This document shows positions 45,375 through 54,622 of a stretch of DNA of 64,000 bases, one piece after another. Source of the stretch: JBFLYC01 sp040756735 (GTDB taxonomy: Bacteria > Bacillota > DSM-16504 > Desulfitibacterales > Desulfitibacteraceae); contig JBFLYC010000004.1 of assembly GCA_040756735.1 (NCBI GenBank), positions 116,757 through 180,756 on the forward strand. Reading direction: 5' to 3'. Both the position numbers and the translations under genes were made by a program. The notes under the pieces are model-generated. The model saw only the letters and a list, made by a program, of their open reading frames with translations, was not told the origin of the DNA and ran no database searches. Each line of letters starts with the position of its first letter. The first letter of the stretch is position 1.

Positions 45375-47078
45375 ATGACTATCATTAGAGTTCATATGGG
45401 AAAAAAAAGTATTAACATGGAACAAAGTCCACAATTATATAAAATGCTTGGTGCAAGAGGACTTACTTCTACAATAATAGCTGATGAAGTTGATCCTGGA
45501 TGTGAGCCACTTGGGCCTGAAAATAAGATAGTATTTGCACCTGGATTACTTGGCGGCACGATAGTTCCATGCTCAAGTAGAACCTCTGTAGGAACAAAGA
45601 GTCCTTTGACGGGAGGAATTAAAGAAAGCAGTTCAGGGGGACCTGGAGGCACAGACTTAGGTAGACTTGGAGTAAAAGCTTTAATAATAGAAGGTTTGCC
45701 AATGGATAATCAGTGGTACTATTTAAGAATCTCTGCAGATGGTACGCAGCTACTGTCAGCAAGTGAGCTATTAGGACTTGGATGCTATGATACTTGTAAA
45801 AAACTACAAAAAATACATGGTAATAAATGCAGCATCTTTGTAATTGGGCAAGCTGGTGAAAGAAAAATGCTTGCTGCTAATATTGCTGCTACTGATAAAG
45901 AGGGTAAACCCACTCGTCAGTTTGGCAGGGGTGGAGTAGGGGCAGTGCTGGGATCAAAACACATTAAGGCTGTAATAATTGATGCAACAACTGCAGGATT
46001 TATTAAACCTGGTAATAAAAGCAAAGTGGCGAATGAGTGTAAAAAATTTGCTAATTCTTTAGTGGAAAATCCCGTCTCTGGAAATGCTTTGCCTAGGTTT
46101 GGAACAGCAGTGCTCGTGAATATGATTAATAGTATTGGAGCCTTGCCAACAAGGAACTTTTCGTCTGGGGTTTTTGAGGGTGCCCAGTTTATAAGTGGAG
46201 AAACTATGACTGAGATTCAACAAAAAAGAGGAGGTAAGGTTGGGCACGCATGTTCTCCTGGGTGTGTAATTCGTTGTTCCAATATTTATGTTGATGAAGA
46301 TGGTAAGGAAATTACAGGTGGATTTGAATATGAAACAGTATGCTTATTAGGGTCAAATATTGGAATTAGGAATTTAGATGAAATAGCATATTTGAACAGA
46401 ATGTGTGATGATTATGGAGTGGATACAATTGAAATTGGCGCAGCCCTGGGGATAGCAATGGAAGCAGGGGAACTACAATTTGGTAGATTTGATGATGCAA
46501 AACAAGCTCTAGGATCTATAGCCAAAAATGATCTTTTGGGAAAAGTTCTTGGACAAGGGGCGCAAGTTACTGGAAAAGTTTTTGGAGCAACCAGGATTCC
46601 AACGGTTAAGGGTCAAGCAATGGCTGCTTACGATCCTAGGGGTATAAAAGGCATGGGTGCTATTTATGCTACTAGTCCAATGGGAGCAGATCATACTGCT
46701 GGACCAAGTTGTACCACTTTTATTAAGGCAAAGCCAGAGGAGCAACTCTCATTGGCAAAAGAATTTCAGTTTAAGGCTACAGCCATGGAAAACACCGGGT
46801 TATGCAGATTTTGCTGCTATGCCCTATTTACTGATCCAAAGGCTCTACAGTCAGTCATGAATATACTTAATAATTATTATGATATTAGTATTGATGAAAA
46901 AGAATTCTGGTCTTGGGGTAAAAAGATTCTACAAATTGAAAAGAGATTTAATGAAAAAGCAGGTTTTTGCCAGCAAGACGATAGGATACCAGAGTTTATG
47001 AATAAGGAAAAACTTTTACCTAGTGGTCAGATTTTCGATATTTCAAATGATGCTTTGGACACGATTTTGGACTTTTAA
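45375..47078 (+). CDS. aor: Tungsten-type aldehyde:ferredoxin oxidoreductase
   Basis: This 567-residue cytoplasmic enzyme of the AOR family oxidises aldehydes to acids, or the reverse, with ferredoxin and a tungsto-bispterin cofactor. AOR motifs are visible: GARGLTSTIIADEV, PLTGGIKESSSGGPGG, GRGGVGAVLGSKHIKAV, the [4Fe-4S] Cys set in CSPGCVIRC and a later Cys in NTGLCRFCCYA, and DYGVDTIEIGAALGIAMEAG. ATG 45375 is preferred, with GAAGGG before it; GTG 45360 touches that site. In this cluster it may handle an aldehyde made from the imported acid. It is intact, slightly short for the family. Confidence 0.93.
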   Translation: MTIIRVHMGKKSINMEQSPQLYKMLGARGLTSTIIADEVDPGCEPLGPENKIVFAPGLLGGTIVPCSSRTSVGTKSPLTGGIKESSSGGPGGTDLGRLGVKALIIEGLPMDNQWYYLRISADGTQLLSASELLGLGCYDTCKKLQKIHGNKCSIFVIGQAGERKMLAANIAATDKEGKPTRQFGRGGVGAVLGSKHIKAVIIDATTAGFIKPGNKSKVANECKKFANSLVENPVSGNALPRFGTAVLVNMINSIGALPTRNFSSGVFEGAQFISGETMTEIQQKRGGKVGHACSPGCVIRCSNIYVDEDGKEITGGFEYETVCLLGSNIGIRNLDEIAYLNRMCDDYGVDTIEIGAALGIAMEAGELQFGRFDDAKQALGSIAKNDLLGKVLGQGAQVTGKVFGATRIPTVKGQAMAAYDPRGIKGMGAIYATSPMGADHTAGPSCTTFIKAKPEEQLSLAKEFQFKATAMENTGLCRFCCYALFTDPKALQSVMNILNNYYDISIDEKEFWSWGKKILQIEKRFNEKAGFCQQDDRIPEFMNKEKLLPSGQIFDISNDALDTILDF

Positions 47079-47093
47079 AAGGAGGTAAGGAGA

Positions 47094-48251
47094 TTGTCTA
47101 TCGCTAGTTTCAACTTTAAATTATCCACTGAAATAGAGTATGGTTGTGGAAGTCTCAAAAAACTGTCTGATAAAATATTTACCTTTAACACCTATAAGGC
47201 AATGATTATTACAGATCAGGGAATTGTTAAAGTAGGTATTTTAGAAAAAATAACAGAGCAGCTTTCGCAGGCCAAAGTTCCATTTACAGTTTTTGACCAG
47301 GTTGAACCAGATCCGAGTACGAAAACTATAGAGGAAATTACTTTTCAAGCAAAAAACGAAGGAGTAGAAATACTTATAGCCGTGGGTGGTGGAAGTCCTA
47401 TTGATGCTGCAAAGGGAACAAATATTCTTCTAGGAAATGGAGGAGAACTTTTTGCTTATGGAGGCATAAATAAAGTTAATAAAAAGGGTTTGCCTTTAAT
47501 AGCTATACCCACCACTGCAGGAACAGGCAGTGAAGTTACAATTTTTGCAGTACTGAGAGATATAGATAGAAATCTTAAGTTTACTATTACAAGCCCATTG
47601 ATAGCTCCTGACTTGGCGCTGCTTGACCCAGAATTAACCCTTTCACTTCCTCCAATGATCACAGGGGCTACTGGGATGGATGCTTTGACTCATGCAGTAG
47701 AGGCTTACACTTCAGTAAAAAGTAATTCTCTTTCAGATATGCTTGCTATTGAAGCTATTAGACTAATATTCAGGTACTTACCTCGGGCAGTATGTAATGG
47801 AAAAGATCTAGAAGCACGTTCGGAAATGTTTAAAGCACAGTTATTAGCAGGCATTGCATTTAACAATGCTTTTTTGGGATTGTCTCATGCTATTGCTAGC
47901 CCTTTGGGAAGTCATTTTCATATTTCCCACGGAGTTGCAAATTCAATATTGCTTCCACATGTAATGAAATTTAATGTTCCCGCTTTGCCAGAGAAATATG
48001 CTCAAATCACTTCTGCTATGGGAGTGGCATTAAATGGAAGAGACATTTATGAAGATGCCTTTGAGTCATATAAAGCAGTTGAAAGGTTAGCAAAGATGTG
48101 CAATCTTCCTGATAAATTAAGGAATGTTGGAGCAAGAGAAGACCTTTTGAATGATGTTGCTGAAGATGCTCTTAAAAGCGGTATGTTGAAGCTAAATGTG
48201 CGTAAAGCAGACCAGGAGCATATTAGACAAATATTACAGGAAGCTTTTTAG
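47094..48251 (+). CDS. Iron-containing alcohol dehydrogenase
   Basis: This 385-residue group III (Fe-ADH) enzyme has the NAD motif VGGGSPIDAAKGTN, PTTAGTGSEVT, and metal-ligand residues in MDALTHAVEAYTS, GLSHAIASPLGSHFHISHG. It interconverts an alcohol and an aldehyde with NAD(P)H. It starts at TTG 47094 behind AGGAGG, 16 bases after the aor stop. Adjacent AOR and Fe-ADH genes suggest one aldehyde intermediate that can be either oxidised or reduced. Substrate unknown. Length is normal. Confidence 0.92.
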   Translation: MSIASFNFKLSTEIEYGCGSLKKLSDKIFTFNTYKAMIITDQGIVKVGILEKITEQLSQAKVPFTVFDQVEPDPSTKTIEEITFQAKNEGVEILIAVGGGSPIDAAKGTNILLGNGGELFAYGGINKVNKKGLPLIAIPTTAGTGSEVTIFAVLRDIDRNLKFTITSPLIAPDLALLDPELTLSLPPMITGATGMDALTHAVEAYTSVKSNSLSDMLAIEAIRLIFRYLPRAVCNGKDLEARSEMFKAQLLAGIAFNNAFLGLSHAIASPLGSHFHISHGVANSILLPHVMKFNVPALPEKYAQITSAMGVALNGRDIYEDAFESYKAVERLAKMCNLPDKLRNVGAREDLLNDVAEDALKSGMLKLNVRKADQEHIRQILQEAF

Positions 48252-48256
48252 AAACA

Positions 48257-48447
48257 ATGAATGAAAGAAGAATAAAAGTTATAGTTCATTTGAATGCTAA
48301 GTTGGCGATGTATTCTCTTTATATAAGAGATCATCTGTTAAATGCTCCTCAATGGATAAATTGATTAATGAGTTGAAAGTACCCCCAGCTAAAGTAGGCC
48401 TGTTGAAAGTAAATAACAGTCAAGCAGCTTTTGTACATAAGATGTAG
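48257..48447 (+). pseudogene. MoaD/ThiS-like sulfur carrier, decayed
   Basis: Two short pieces in different frames together resemble a ubiquitin-like sulfur carrier. Piece one (48257-48364) gives RRIKVIVHLNAKLAMYS, like the first beta-strands. Piece two (48352-48447) gives MDKLINELKVPPAKVGLLKVNN, like the helix and following strand. The C-terminal GG end is absent. MoaD-like genes often sit near aor, which supports the reading, but the similarity is weak and judged by eye. Confidence 0.45.
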
Positions 48448-48543
48448 TGAGTATTTTCCCTTTCATTGGATGAGGTTAATGACACAACAGTGCGTGATGA
48501 GAGAACAGGGCTTGACAAATATAAAAACCAGTTGTAAGAAAGG

Positions 48544-49896
48544 ATGATCATCCTGATAAAGTCAATACGTACTTGGTTAGCTTATCTAGAAGGTGAAGGA
48601 AAGTTAAAAACTGTATCAAAAGAGGTTGATTTGCGATTTGAACTTCCTGGAATCATAAAAAAACTCGATGGAAAATCAGCCGTTAAATTCACAAATCCTA
48701 GGGGCTACAGCATCCCGGTTGTTTCAGGATTAGCTTTTAATAGATCCATGTTTGCTGAAGCAATTGGTACTACTGAGCATAACCTGGTGAAAAAATTTAG
48801 AGAATGTCAAAAACAACCCCTCGCATGCGAAGTAATATCTCAAGAGGAAGCACCTGTAATGGAAAATGTTATTACTGATGATCTAGATTTGATGAAATTG
48901 CCGATACCTGTCCATCATGAAAAAGATGCTGGAGCCTACATCACAGCCGGCCTCCTAATTGCCAAGGATCAAATGACAGGCAAAAGAAATGTTTCCATCC
49001 ATAGATTACAGGTTCTTTCCAAAAATGAATTGGGAATCTTAATACTTCCCAGGCACTTGTGGCAGTTTTTTATGCATACTGAACAAGAAAATAAAGCGTT
49101 GGATATTGCCATTGTAATTGGGGTTGACCCTATACTGCTCCTTGCATCCCAGGCTATTGTGCCACTGGGCGTAGATGAATTGGAAATTGCCAATGCTCTC
49201 AAAAACGGCAATCAGAAACTTGTTAAATGTAAAACAGTTGACATTGAAGTCCCTGCAGAAGCTGAGATAGTGTTGGAAGGAAAACTGCTTCCAAATGTGA
49301 GAAAAACTGAAGGTCCCTTTGGTGAATTTCCCAAGTATTATGGTCCGGCTAGTGAGAAACCTGTTATTGAAATAACAGCCATGTGCTACCGTAGCAAACC
49401 TATCTATCATACTATTTTGCCTGCAACAAAAGAGCATTTACTTCTTGGCGGTATTCCGAGAGAAGCTACTTTGTATGAACTGGTTAGCCAGGTTGTTCCT
49501 AGCGTAAAAGGTGTACACCTAACACTGGGGGGTACATGCAGATATCATGCTATTATTTCAATTGATAAAAAACATGAGGGTGAGGCTAAAAATGCCATTT
49601 TTGCTGCATTTTCCAGCAGTCAGGAAATAAAGCACGTTGTAGTTGTCGATTCAGATGTGGATATTTTCAATATGGAGGAAGTGGAGTGGGCAATAGCAAC
49701 TAGATGCCAGTTTACCAAAGATTCTGTAATAGTGTCAGGGTCTTTAGGTTCCAAGTTGGATCCTTCCACTAATGATGGTATTTCTGACAAAATAGGTATA
49801 GATGCTACATGCCCTCTTGATGCTCCACCGGAGAGGTATGAAAGGATAAAAATTCCCGGGTTTGAGGCCCTGGATATAGACAATTATCTTGATTAG
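48544..49896 (+). CDS. ubiD: UbiD-family prenylated-FMN decarboxylase
   Basis: This 450-residue enzyme of the UbiD family removes (or adds) carboxyl groups on aromatic or conjugated acids, using prenylated FMN. Visible motifs: MKLPIPVHHEKDAGAYITAG, the cofactor-side SIHRLQVL, the catalytic-type EGPFGEFPKYYGPA, ILPATKEHLLLGG, and DSDVDIFNMEEVEWAIATR near the end. No ubiX is in the window. The ribosome site AAGG touches the ATG at 48544, so the true start may lie a few codons downstream. In this cluster it may decarboxylate the imported acid or a dienoic intermediate. Confidence 0.92.
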   Translation: MIILIKSIRTWLAYLEGEGKLKTVSKEVDLRFELPGIIKKLDGKSAVKFTNPRGYSIPVVSGLAFNRSMFAEAIGTTEHNLVKKFRECQKQPLACEVISQEEAPVMENVITDDLDLMKLPIPVHHEKDAGAYITAGLLIAKDQMTGKRNVSIHRLQVLSKNELGILILPRHLWQFFMHTEQENKALDIAIVIGVDPILLLASQAIVPLGVDELEIANALKNGNQKLVKCKTVDIEVPAEAEIVLEGKLLPNVRKTEGPFGEFPKYYGPASEKPVIEITAMCYRSKPIYHTILPATKEHLLLGGIPREATLYELVSQVVPSVKGVHLTLGGTCRYHAIISIDKKHEGEAKNAIFAAFSSSQEIKHVVVVDSDVDIFNMEEVEWAIATRCQFTKDSVIVSGSLGSKLDPSTNDGISDKIGIDATCPLDAPPERYERIKIPGFEALDIDNYLD

Positions 49897-50050
49897 CGGT
49901 GTGCAATTATTTAATAAATATAGATAGGTAGGACACTTTGAAGCTTGTTACCTTGTTTGCCAGGTAGAGGAGGAAATGGCTTAAACAAAGGGACATTGAT
50001 CCCGAACAAATAAGGCAAAATACTTGCGGTAAATGAAATGAGGTATTTTA

Positions 50051-50863
50051 GTGCAAAAAGCAGTAAGTGATATTCGAGATATTTTATTTGAAAAGATCCG
50101 GAACAAGAAAATTACAGCAAAAATACTTGTTGAAAAAGAAGGTATTATAGCTGGGACCACTAAGGCCGGAGAAAAGTTGGAAGGCCTTGGATTATCTATC
50201 AGTTTCCTGGCAACAGAGGGATTAATAGTTTCACCAGGAATGGAAGTAGCTAGATTTACAGGTACCCCCAAAGAGATTACATCTGCAGAGGATATTGTAA
50301 TTGGAAATCTTACCAAAGCCTCGGGCATAGCTACAGCAGCACATAGGGCTGTAGATTTGGCATCTGGCAGGATTAGAATTGTGTCTGGTGCCTGGAAAAA
50401 GATGCCCATAGAAATCAAAGAAATGGTCAGGGAAGCAGTTAAAACAGGTGGAGCTTCCTTTAGAATAACAGATGATCCTTTTGTTTACCTCGATAAAAAT
50501 TACGTTCGTATTTTTGGAGGAATAAAGGCAACACTGGAAGCAGTTTCAAAGCTTTCAGGATATACAAAAGTGATTCAATTACGAGGAGAGACTGCTGCTA
50601 TCAGTGAGGAGGCAGAGCAAGCAGTTTTAGGTGGAGCAGACATTCTCATGGTGGATACCGGCTGCCTGGAGGATGCATTGCAAGTAATTAATAAACTAAA
50701 AAGTATGTCAGTAAGGGACAAGAAGCTGCTGGCTTTTGCTGGAGGTATAAATATTGCTGATATACCTGTGTATTGTGAACACGGTTTTGATATTCTTGAT
50801 ATCGGCGTTCAAATAATTGACGCACCCCTTCTGGATATGAAAATGGATGTAATAAGTATCTAA
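50051..50863 (+). CDS. NadC/ModD-like phosphoribosyltransferase family protein, divergent
   Basis: This 270-residue protein has the two-part fold of quinolinate phosphoribosyltransferases: an N-terminal sandwich (KITAKILVEKEGIIAGTTKA, NLTKASGIATAAHRAVDLA) and a C-terminal barrel (LGGADILMVDTGCLEDALQVI, LLAFAGGINIADIPVYCEHGFDILDIG). The usual NadC catalytic stretch with RKT and HR is replaced by SGAWKKMPIEIKEMV, so quinolinate activity is doubtful. ModD proteins of molybdate operons are similar. It overlaps no gene and sits 12 bases before the MoCF protein gene. GTG 50051 has GAGGT before it. Function unknown. Confidence 0.75.
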   Translation: MQKAVSDIRDILFEKIRNKKITAKILVEKEGIIAGTTKAGEKLEGLGLSISFLATEGLIVSPGMEVARFTGTPKEITSAEDIVIGNLTKASGIATAAHRAVDLASGRIRIVSGAWKKMPIEIKEMVREAVKTGGASFRITDDPFVYLDKNYVRIFGGIKATLEAVSKLSGYTKVIQLRGETAAISEEAEQAVLGGADILMVDTGCLEDALQVINKLKSMSVRDKKLLAFAGGINIADIPVYCEHGFDILDIGVQIIDAPLLDMKMDVISI

Positions 50864-50875
50864 GGAGTTGGTAAG

Positions 50876-51769
50876 ATGGACATTAATCTTCTTGAAAAGA
50901 CTGAACTATGGATTGAAAATTTAACCTTAGAAAATGTAGATTTAAATAAAATTGCAGAAGTTACTGCACAAGTACTTGACTTGCCACGTGACAAGGTGCT
51001 TGTGGTAGATGTAAGGCAAAACACTATGACTATTGATATTTTGCAAAAGAAAATAAAGGCAGAGCAATTCTATGGAAAAAAACAAGAACTCCTGGATGCC
51101 TTGTCTCAAATAGAAGGGGTGAAAGTACTACCAGAAACTAGTATTCACTCAGATGGAATATTAGGCTACATTGCACTTGATAGGGCAGAAGCAGCCAAGA
51201 CTCTGGAAAAAACTCAGCAAATGTCCAAGGAGATTGCGACGAAGATAAAAAAGAGGGTTATTGTATTTCCTACAGGGTCTGAAGTGAAAAAAGGTATGAT
51301 TAAAGATACAAATACACCATTGATTCGTGAACTATTGGAAAGAGAAGGTTTTTATGTAAGTACAGGAGATGTGATTGACGATGATTCTATACTAATAGCC
51401 GGCAAAATTAGAAGAGCTGTAAATGATGGCTATGGCCTGATAATAACTACAGGAGGAATTGGAGCAGAGGATAAGGATAAAACTGTTGAGGGAGTTTTGA
51501 AAATTGATCCTCAGGCAGCAACACCATATATTGTAAAATTTCAAAAGGGTACCGGGCGTCACGAAAAAGATGGTGTAAGAATTGGTGTTGGTCAGATTGA
51601 TAACACATTAATAGTTGCACTCCCTGGACCGAATGATGAGGTTAAGATATCCATGGACATATTATCAAAAGCTTTAAGAGATGGCGGTTCAAAGCACGAA
51701 ATAGCTAACAAATTAGCAGAAGCTTTAAGGGAAAAGCTTAAAGAAAAATTTTATCATTGCAGGCATTAA
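50876..51769 (+). CDS. MoCF (MoaB/CinA-like) domain protein
   Basis: The 297-residue product has an unfamiliar N-terminal domain (about 1-125) and a C-terminal molybdopterin-binding MoCF fold (about 130-285): FPTGSEVKKGMIKDTNTPLI, GLIITTGGIGAEDKDKTVEGV, ALPGPNDEV. MogA, MoeA and CinA proteins share this fold and bind nucleotide or pterin substrates. It follows the NadC-like gene closely. The pair may make or change a cofactor for AOR, UbiD or the unknown enzyme at 56650. That is inference from context only. Confidence 0.8.
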   Translation: MDINLLEKTELWIENLTLENVDLNKIAEVTAQVLDLPRDKVLVVDVRQNTMTIDILQKKIKAEQFYGKKQELLDALSQIEGVKVLPETSIHSDGILGYIALDRAEAAKTLEKTQQMSKEIATKIKKRVIVFPTGSEVKKGMIKDTNTPLIRELLEREGFYVSTGDVIDDDSILIAGKIRRAVNDGYGLIITTGGIGAEDKDKTVEGVLKIDPQAATPYIVKFQKGTGRHEKDGVRIGVGQIDNTLIVALPGPNDEVKISMDILSKALRDGGSKHEIANKLAEALREKLKEKFYHCRH

Positions 51770-51799
51770 TAAAAATTTTTTATATTACAGGAGGTACCA

Positions 51800-52585
51800 A
51801 TGAACAAAAATCAAATTATTGAAGCTGCAGCGCTGTTGTATGAAGCGGAAAAGTCTTTGCAACCAATTAAACCGTTAACTGATACATATCAGGGTATTAC
51901 TATTGATGAGGCTTACAAAATTCAGTTAACCAACGTTAATAGGAAGGTAGAAAAAGGTGCCAAGGTTGTTGGCAAAAAAATCGGATTAACCAGCAAGGCC
52001 ATGCAGAAGATGCTGGGTGTTCCTGAGCCTGACTATGGACATCTTTTTGATGCCATGGTAGGGGATGAAGAGGTAGCAATTAAGCTTTCTGAGTTACTTC
52101 AACCCAAGGTAGAAGCCGAGATTGCATTTATACTCAAAGATGAATTAAAAGGGCCTGGTGTTACAATTTCAAAGGTTTTGCAGGCAACTGAGGGAGTTGT
52201 TCCTGCCTTTGAAATCATTGACAGTAGAGTAAAGGATTGGAAAATAAAAATAGAAGATACTATAGCGGACAATGCCTCAAGCGCCATGGTTATCCTTGGA
52301 AGCAAAATAACACCTGTTAGAAATCTGGACTTAAAATATGTAGGTCTTGTCCTCGAAAAAAATGGAATAATTGTTGACACAGCTGCCGGGGCTGCAGTTC
52401 TGGGGCACCCTGCCCAGGCAGTAGCATGGTTGGCAAATATGCTTGCCAGATACGATATTTCTCTAAAACCAGGAGAAATTATCCTTTCAGGTTCGCTGAC
52501 AGGCGCTTATCAAGTAACCGGAAATGATGTCTTTACCGCGACATTTTCGGAACTAGGAAGGGTTAAGTCAATATTTGAAAGGTAA
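51800..52585 (+). CDS. mhpD: 2-oxopent-4-enoate (2-keto-4-pentenoate) hydratase
   Basis: This 261-residue enzyme of the FAA-hydrolase-like hydratase family adds water to 2-hydroxypenta-2,4-dienoate, giving 4-hydroxy-2-oxovalerate. Strong motifs: GKKIGLTSKAMQKMLGV, PDYGHLFDAM, LLQPKVEAEIAFILK, PAFEIIDSRVKDWKI, TIADNASSAMVILG and GAAVLGHPAQAVAWLAN. These favour hydratase over oxalocrotonate decarboxylase, though the families overlap. The next two genes complete the route to pyruvate and acetyl-CoA. The ribosome site is GGAGG. Confidence 0.92.
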   Translation: MNKNQIIEAAALLYEAEKSLQPIKPLTDTYQGITIDEAYKIQLTNVNRKVEKGAKVVGKKIGLTSKAMQKMLGVPEPDYGHLFDAMVGDEEVAIKLSELLQPKVEAEIAFILKDELKGPGVTISKVLQATEGVVPAFEIIDSRVKDWKIKIEDTIADNASSAMVILGSKITPVRNLDLKYVGLVLEKNGIIVDTAAGAAVLGHPAQAVAWLANMLARYDISLKPGEIILSGSLTGAYQVTGNDVFTATFSELGRVKSIFER

Positions 52586-52649
52586 GACACTTTAAGAACT
52601 ATTAGATACAGAAAATATTTTGACAGAATCATAAAGGAGTGAGACTTGA

Positions 52650-53537
52650 GTGGCAAAAAGAATAAAAGCAGCTATAATTGGTCCAGGGAATATAGGTATG
52701 GATCTTATGTTCAAATTAATGGATAGTGAATATTTAGAATTGGATACTGTTGTAGGAATTATTCCTGGTTCTGAGGGCTTGAAGCTAGCCAGGGAAAAGG
52801 GTTTTAACGCATCTCATGAAGGCATCAAGTCAATACTTGGTAATAAAGAAATAAAAATAGTATTTGATGCAACAGGAGCAAAACCACATGCCATGCACGC
52901 TCCCTTATTACAAGAAGATGGTAAAATTGCTGTTGATTTGACTCCAGCTGCAATAGGACCTTATGTGGTACCAACTGTTAATCTACATGAGTTTATTGAT
53001 AGTCCAAATGTGAACATGGTTACATGTGGGGGACAGGCGACCACACCTATAGTTGCTGCCATCAATGAGGTGGCAGATGTCAAGTATGCGGAGATTGTAG
53101 CTACAATCAGCAGCCGGAGTGCAGGCCCTGGAACCAGGCAAAATATAGACGAGTTTACTCAAACAACTGCAAAAGCATTGGAAGTTATTGGTGGTGCGGA
53201 TAAAGGTAAGGCAATAATAATCTTAAATCCGGCCGAACCACCTATCATAATGAGGGATACAATCTATACAAGGGTTGCAAAACCAGATGAAAAGGTAATT
53301 ACAGAGGCTGTTGAAAAAATGGTGGCAAGAGTTCAGGAGTATGTACCCGGTTATCAACTAAAAGTGCCACCTATCATCGAGGGTGACAAAGTAACCACAA
53401 TGCTTGAGATAGAAGGTGCCGGGCACTATTTACCAAAGTATTCCGGCAACCTGGACATCATGACAGCGGCAGCCAAAGCAGTTGGAGAAAGGATTGCTAA
53501 AAAGTTGATAGCAGATCAAGTTAGGAAGGTGGTCTAA
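52650..53537 (+). CDS. mhpF: Acetaldehyde dehydrogenase (acetylating)
   Basis: This 295-residue DmpF/MhpF-type enzyme oxidises acetaldehyde with NAD and CoA to acetyl-CoA. It has the Rossmann motif AAIIGPGNIGMDLM and the catalytic Cys in NMVTCGGQATTP. Further motifs are SSRSAGPGTRQNIDEFT and the C-terminal DIMTAAAKAVGERIA. It starts at GTG 52650 behind AAGGAGTGAG and abuts the aldolase gene with no spacer, as expected for partners that channel acetaldehyde. Confidence 0.96.
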   Translation: MAKRIKAAIIGPGNIGMDLMFKLMDSEYLELDTVVGIIPGSEGLKLAREKGFNASHEGIKSILGNKEIKIVFDATGAKPHAMHAPLLQEDGKIAVDLTPAAIGPYVVPTVNLHEFIDSPNVNMVTCGGQATTPIVAAINEVADVKYAEIVATISSRSAGPGTRQNIDEFTQTTAKALEVIGGADKGKAIIILNPAEPPIIMRDTIYTRVAKPDEKVITEAVEKMVARVQEYVPGYQLKVPPIIEGDKVTTMLEIEGAGHYLPKYSGNLDIMTAAAKAVGERIAKKLIADQVRKVV

Positions 53538-54548
53538 ATGAAGAAGTTTATTCGAATAGTAGACGTAACTTTGAGAGATGGAATGCATGCAGTTAGTCAT
53601 CAATTTACACCTGATGATATGGCCGAAATAGCTGCAGGTTTGGATGAAGCGGGCGTAGATACTATTGAAATTGGCCATGGTGATGGACTTTCCGGATCAT
53701 CGTTCCAGTATGGATTTGCTGCTGCAACAGATGATGATTACCTAAAAGCTGTATCTGGTGTCATAAAAAACGCGAAGCTAGATGTACTTATATTGCCGGG
53801 GATAGGTACTAAAAAAGAACTGGAATTGGCGGCCAAATACAATGCCAAGGTAGCAAGAATTGCAACCCATGTTACAGAAGCAGATATTGGAGAACAGCAT
53901 ATAAAATTGGCCAAGGAACTTGGAATGGAAGCTATTGGATTTCTTATGATGGCTCATATGGCACCTGTGGAAAAAGTAGTTGAACAGGCAAAACTGTTTG
54001 AGAGCTATGGTGCGGATAAAATCTACATAACAGATTCTGCGGGAGCCATGACACCTGTTGATGTCTCAAACAGAATCAAGGCAGTTAAAGAGGCTGTTTC
54101 TGTTCCCATAGGACATCATGCCCACAATAACTTAAGTCTGGCTGTAGCCAATACTCTAGCTGCTATTGAGGCAGGGGCAGATATGGTAGATGCTGCCTGC
54201 AAGGGACTTGGAGCAGGGGCCGGGAATACCCAGACAGAGGTGCTTGTAGCAGTGCTTGATAAATTGGGCTACCTTACAAATATTGACTTATATAAAATAA
54301 TGGATGTTGCAGACGATATTGTAAGTCCAAAAATGCAAAGACCGCAGGTAATAGATAAAAATTCTTTAAGTATTGGCTATGCTGGCGTTTACGGTAGTTT
54401 TCTACTTCACTCTTTGCGGGCTGCTGAAAAATTTAATGTAGATGCCAGAGATATCCTTGTGGAATTAGGTAAGCTTCGTACTGTCGGGGGGCAGGAAGAC
54501 ATGATTATTGATGTTGCTTATGAGTTGAGCCAAAACAGCATGAAATAG
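53538..54548 (+). CDS. mhpE: 4-hydroxy-2-oxovalerate aldolase
   Basis: This 336-residue DmpG/MhpE-type aldolase has an HMGL-like TIM barrel. It splits 4-hydroxy-2-oxovalerate into pyruvate and acetaldehyde. Motifs: RIVDVTLRDGMHAVSHQ with metal/base residues, VDTIEIGHGDGLSGSS, DSAGAMTPVDV, GHHAHNNLSLAVANTLAAIEAG and GAGAGNTQTEVLVAVL, then the C-terminal communication domain that contacts the dehydrogenase. The ATG follows the mhpF stop directly. The 3' end has a diverged remnant copy at 58108. Confidence 0.96.
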   Translation: MKKFIRIVDVTLRDGMHAVSHQFTPDDMAEIAAGLDEAGVDTIEIGHGDGLSGSSFQYGFAAATDDDYLKAVSGVIKNAKLDVLILPGIGTKKELELAAKYNAKVARIATHVTEADIGEQHIKLAKELGMEAIGFLMMAHMAPVEKVVEQAKLFESYGADKIYITDSAGAMTPVDVSNRIKAVKEAVSVPIGHHAHNNLSLAVANTLAAIEAGADMVDAACKGLGAGAGNTQTEVLVAVLDKLGYLTNIDLYKIMDVADDIVSPKMQRPQVIDKNSLSIGYAGVYGSFLLHSLRAAEKFNVDARDILVELGKLRTVGGQEDMIIDVAYELSQNSMK

Positions 54549-54622
54549 AAAAACCTGCAACCTTAATGATAAGACTTAATACACTTGTTGATTTTTGAGA
54601 AAATTTAAAAGGAGTGATCTAT

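Noticed and set aside
49970..49982. GAGGAGGAAATGGCT as a start site before the NadC-like gene
   Set aside because: The ATG is followed by GCT TAA, a two-codon frame. It is a decoy, or a relic of a lost gene.
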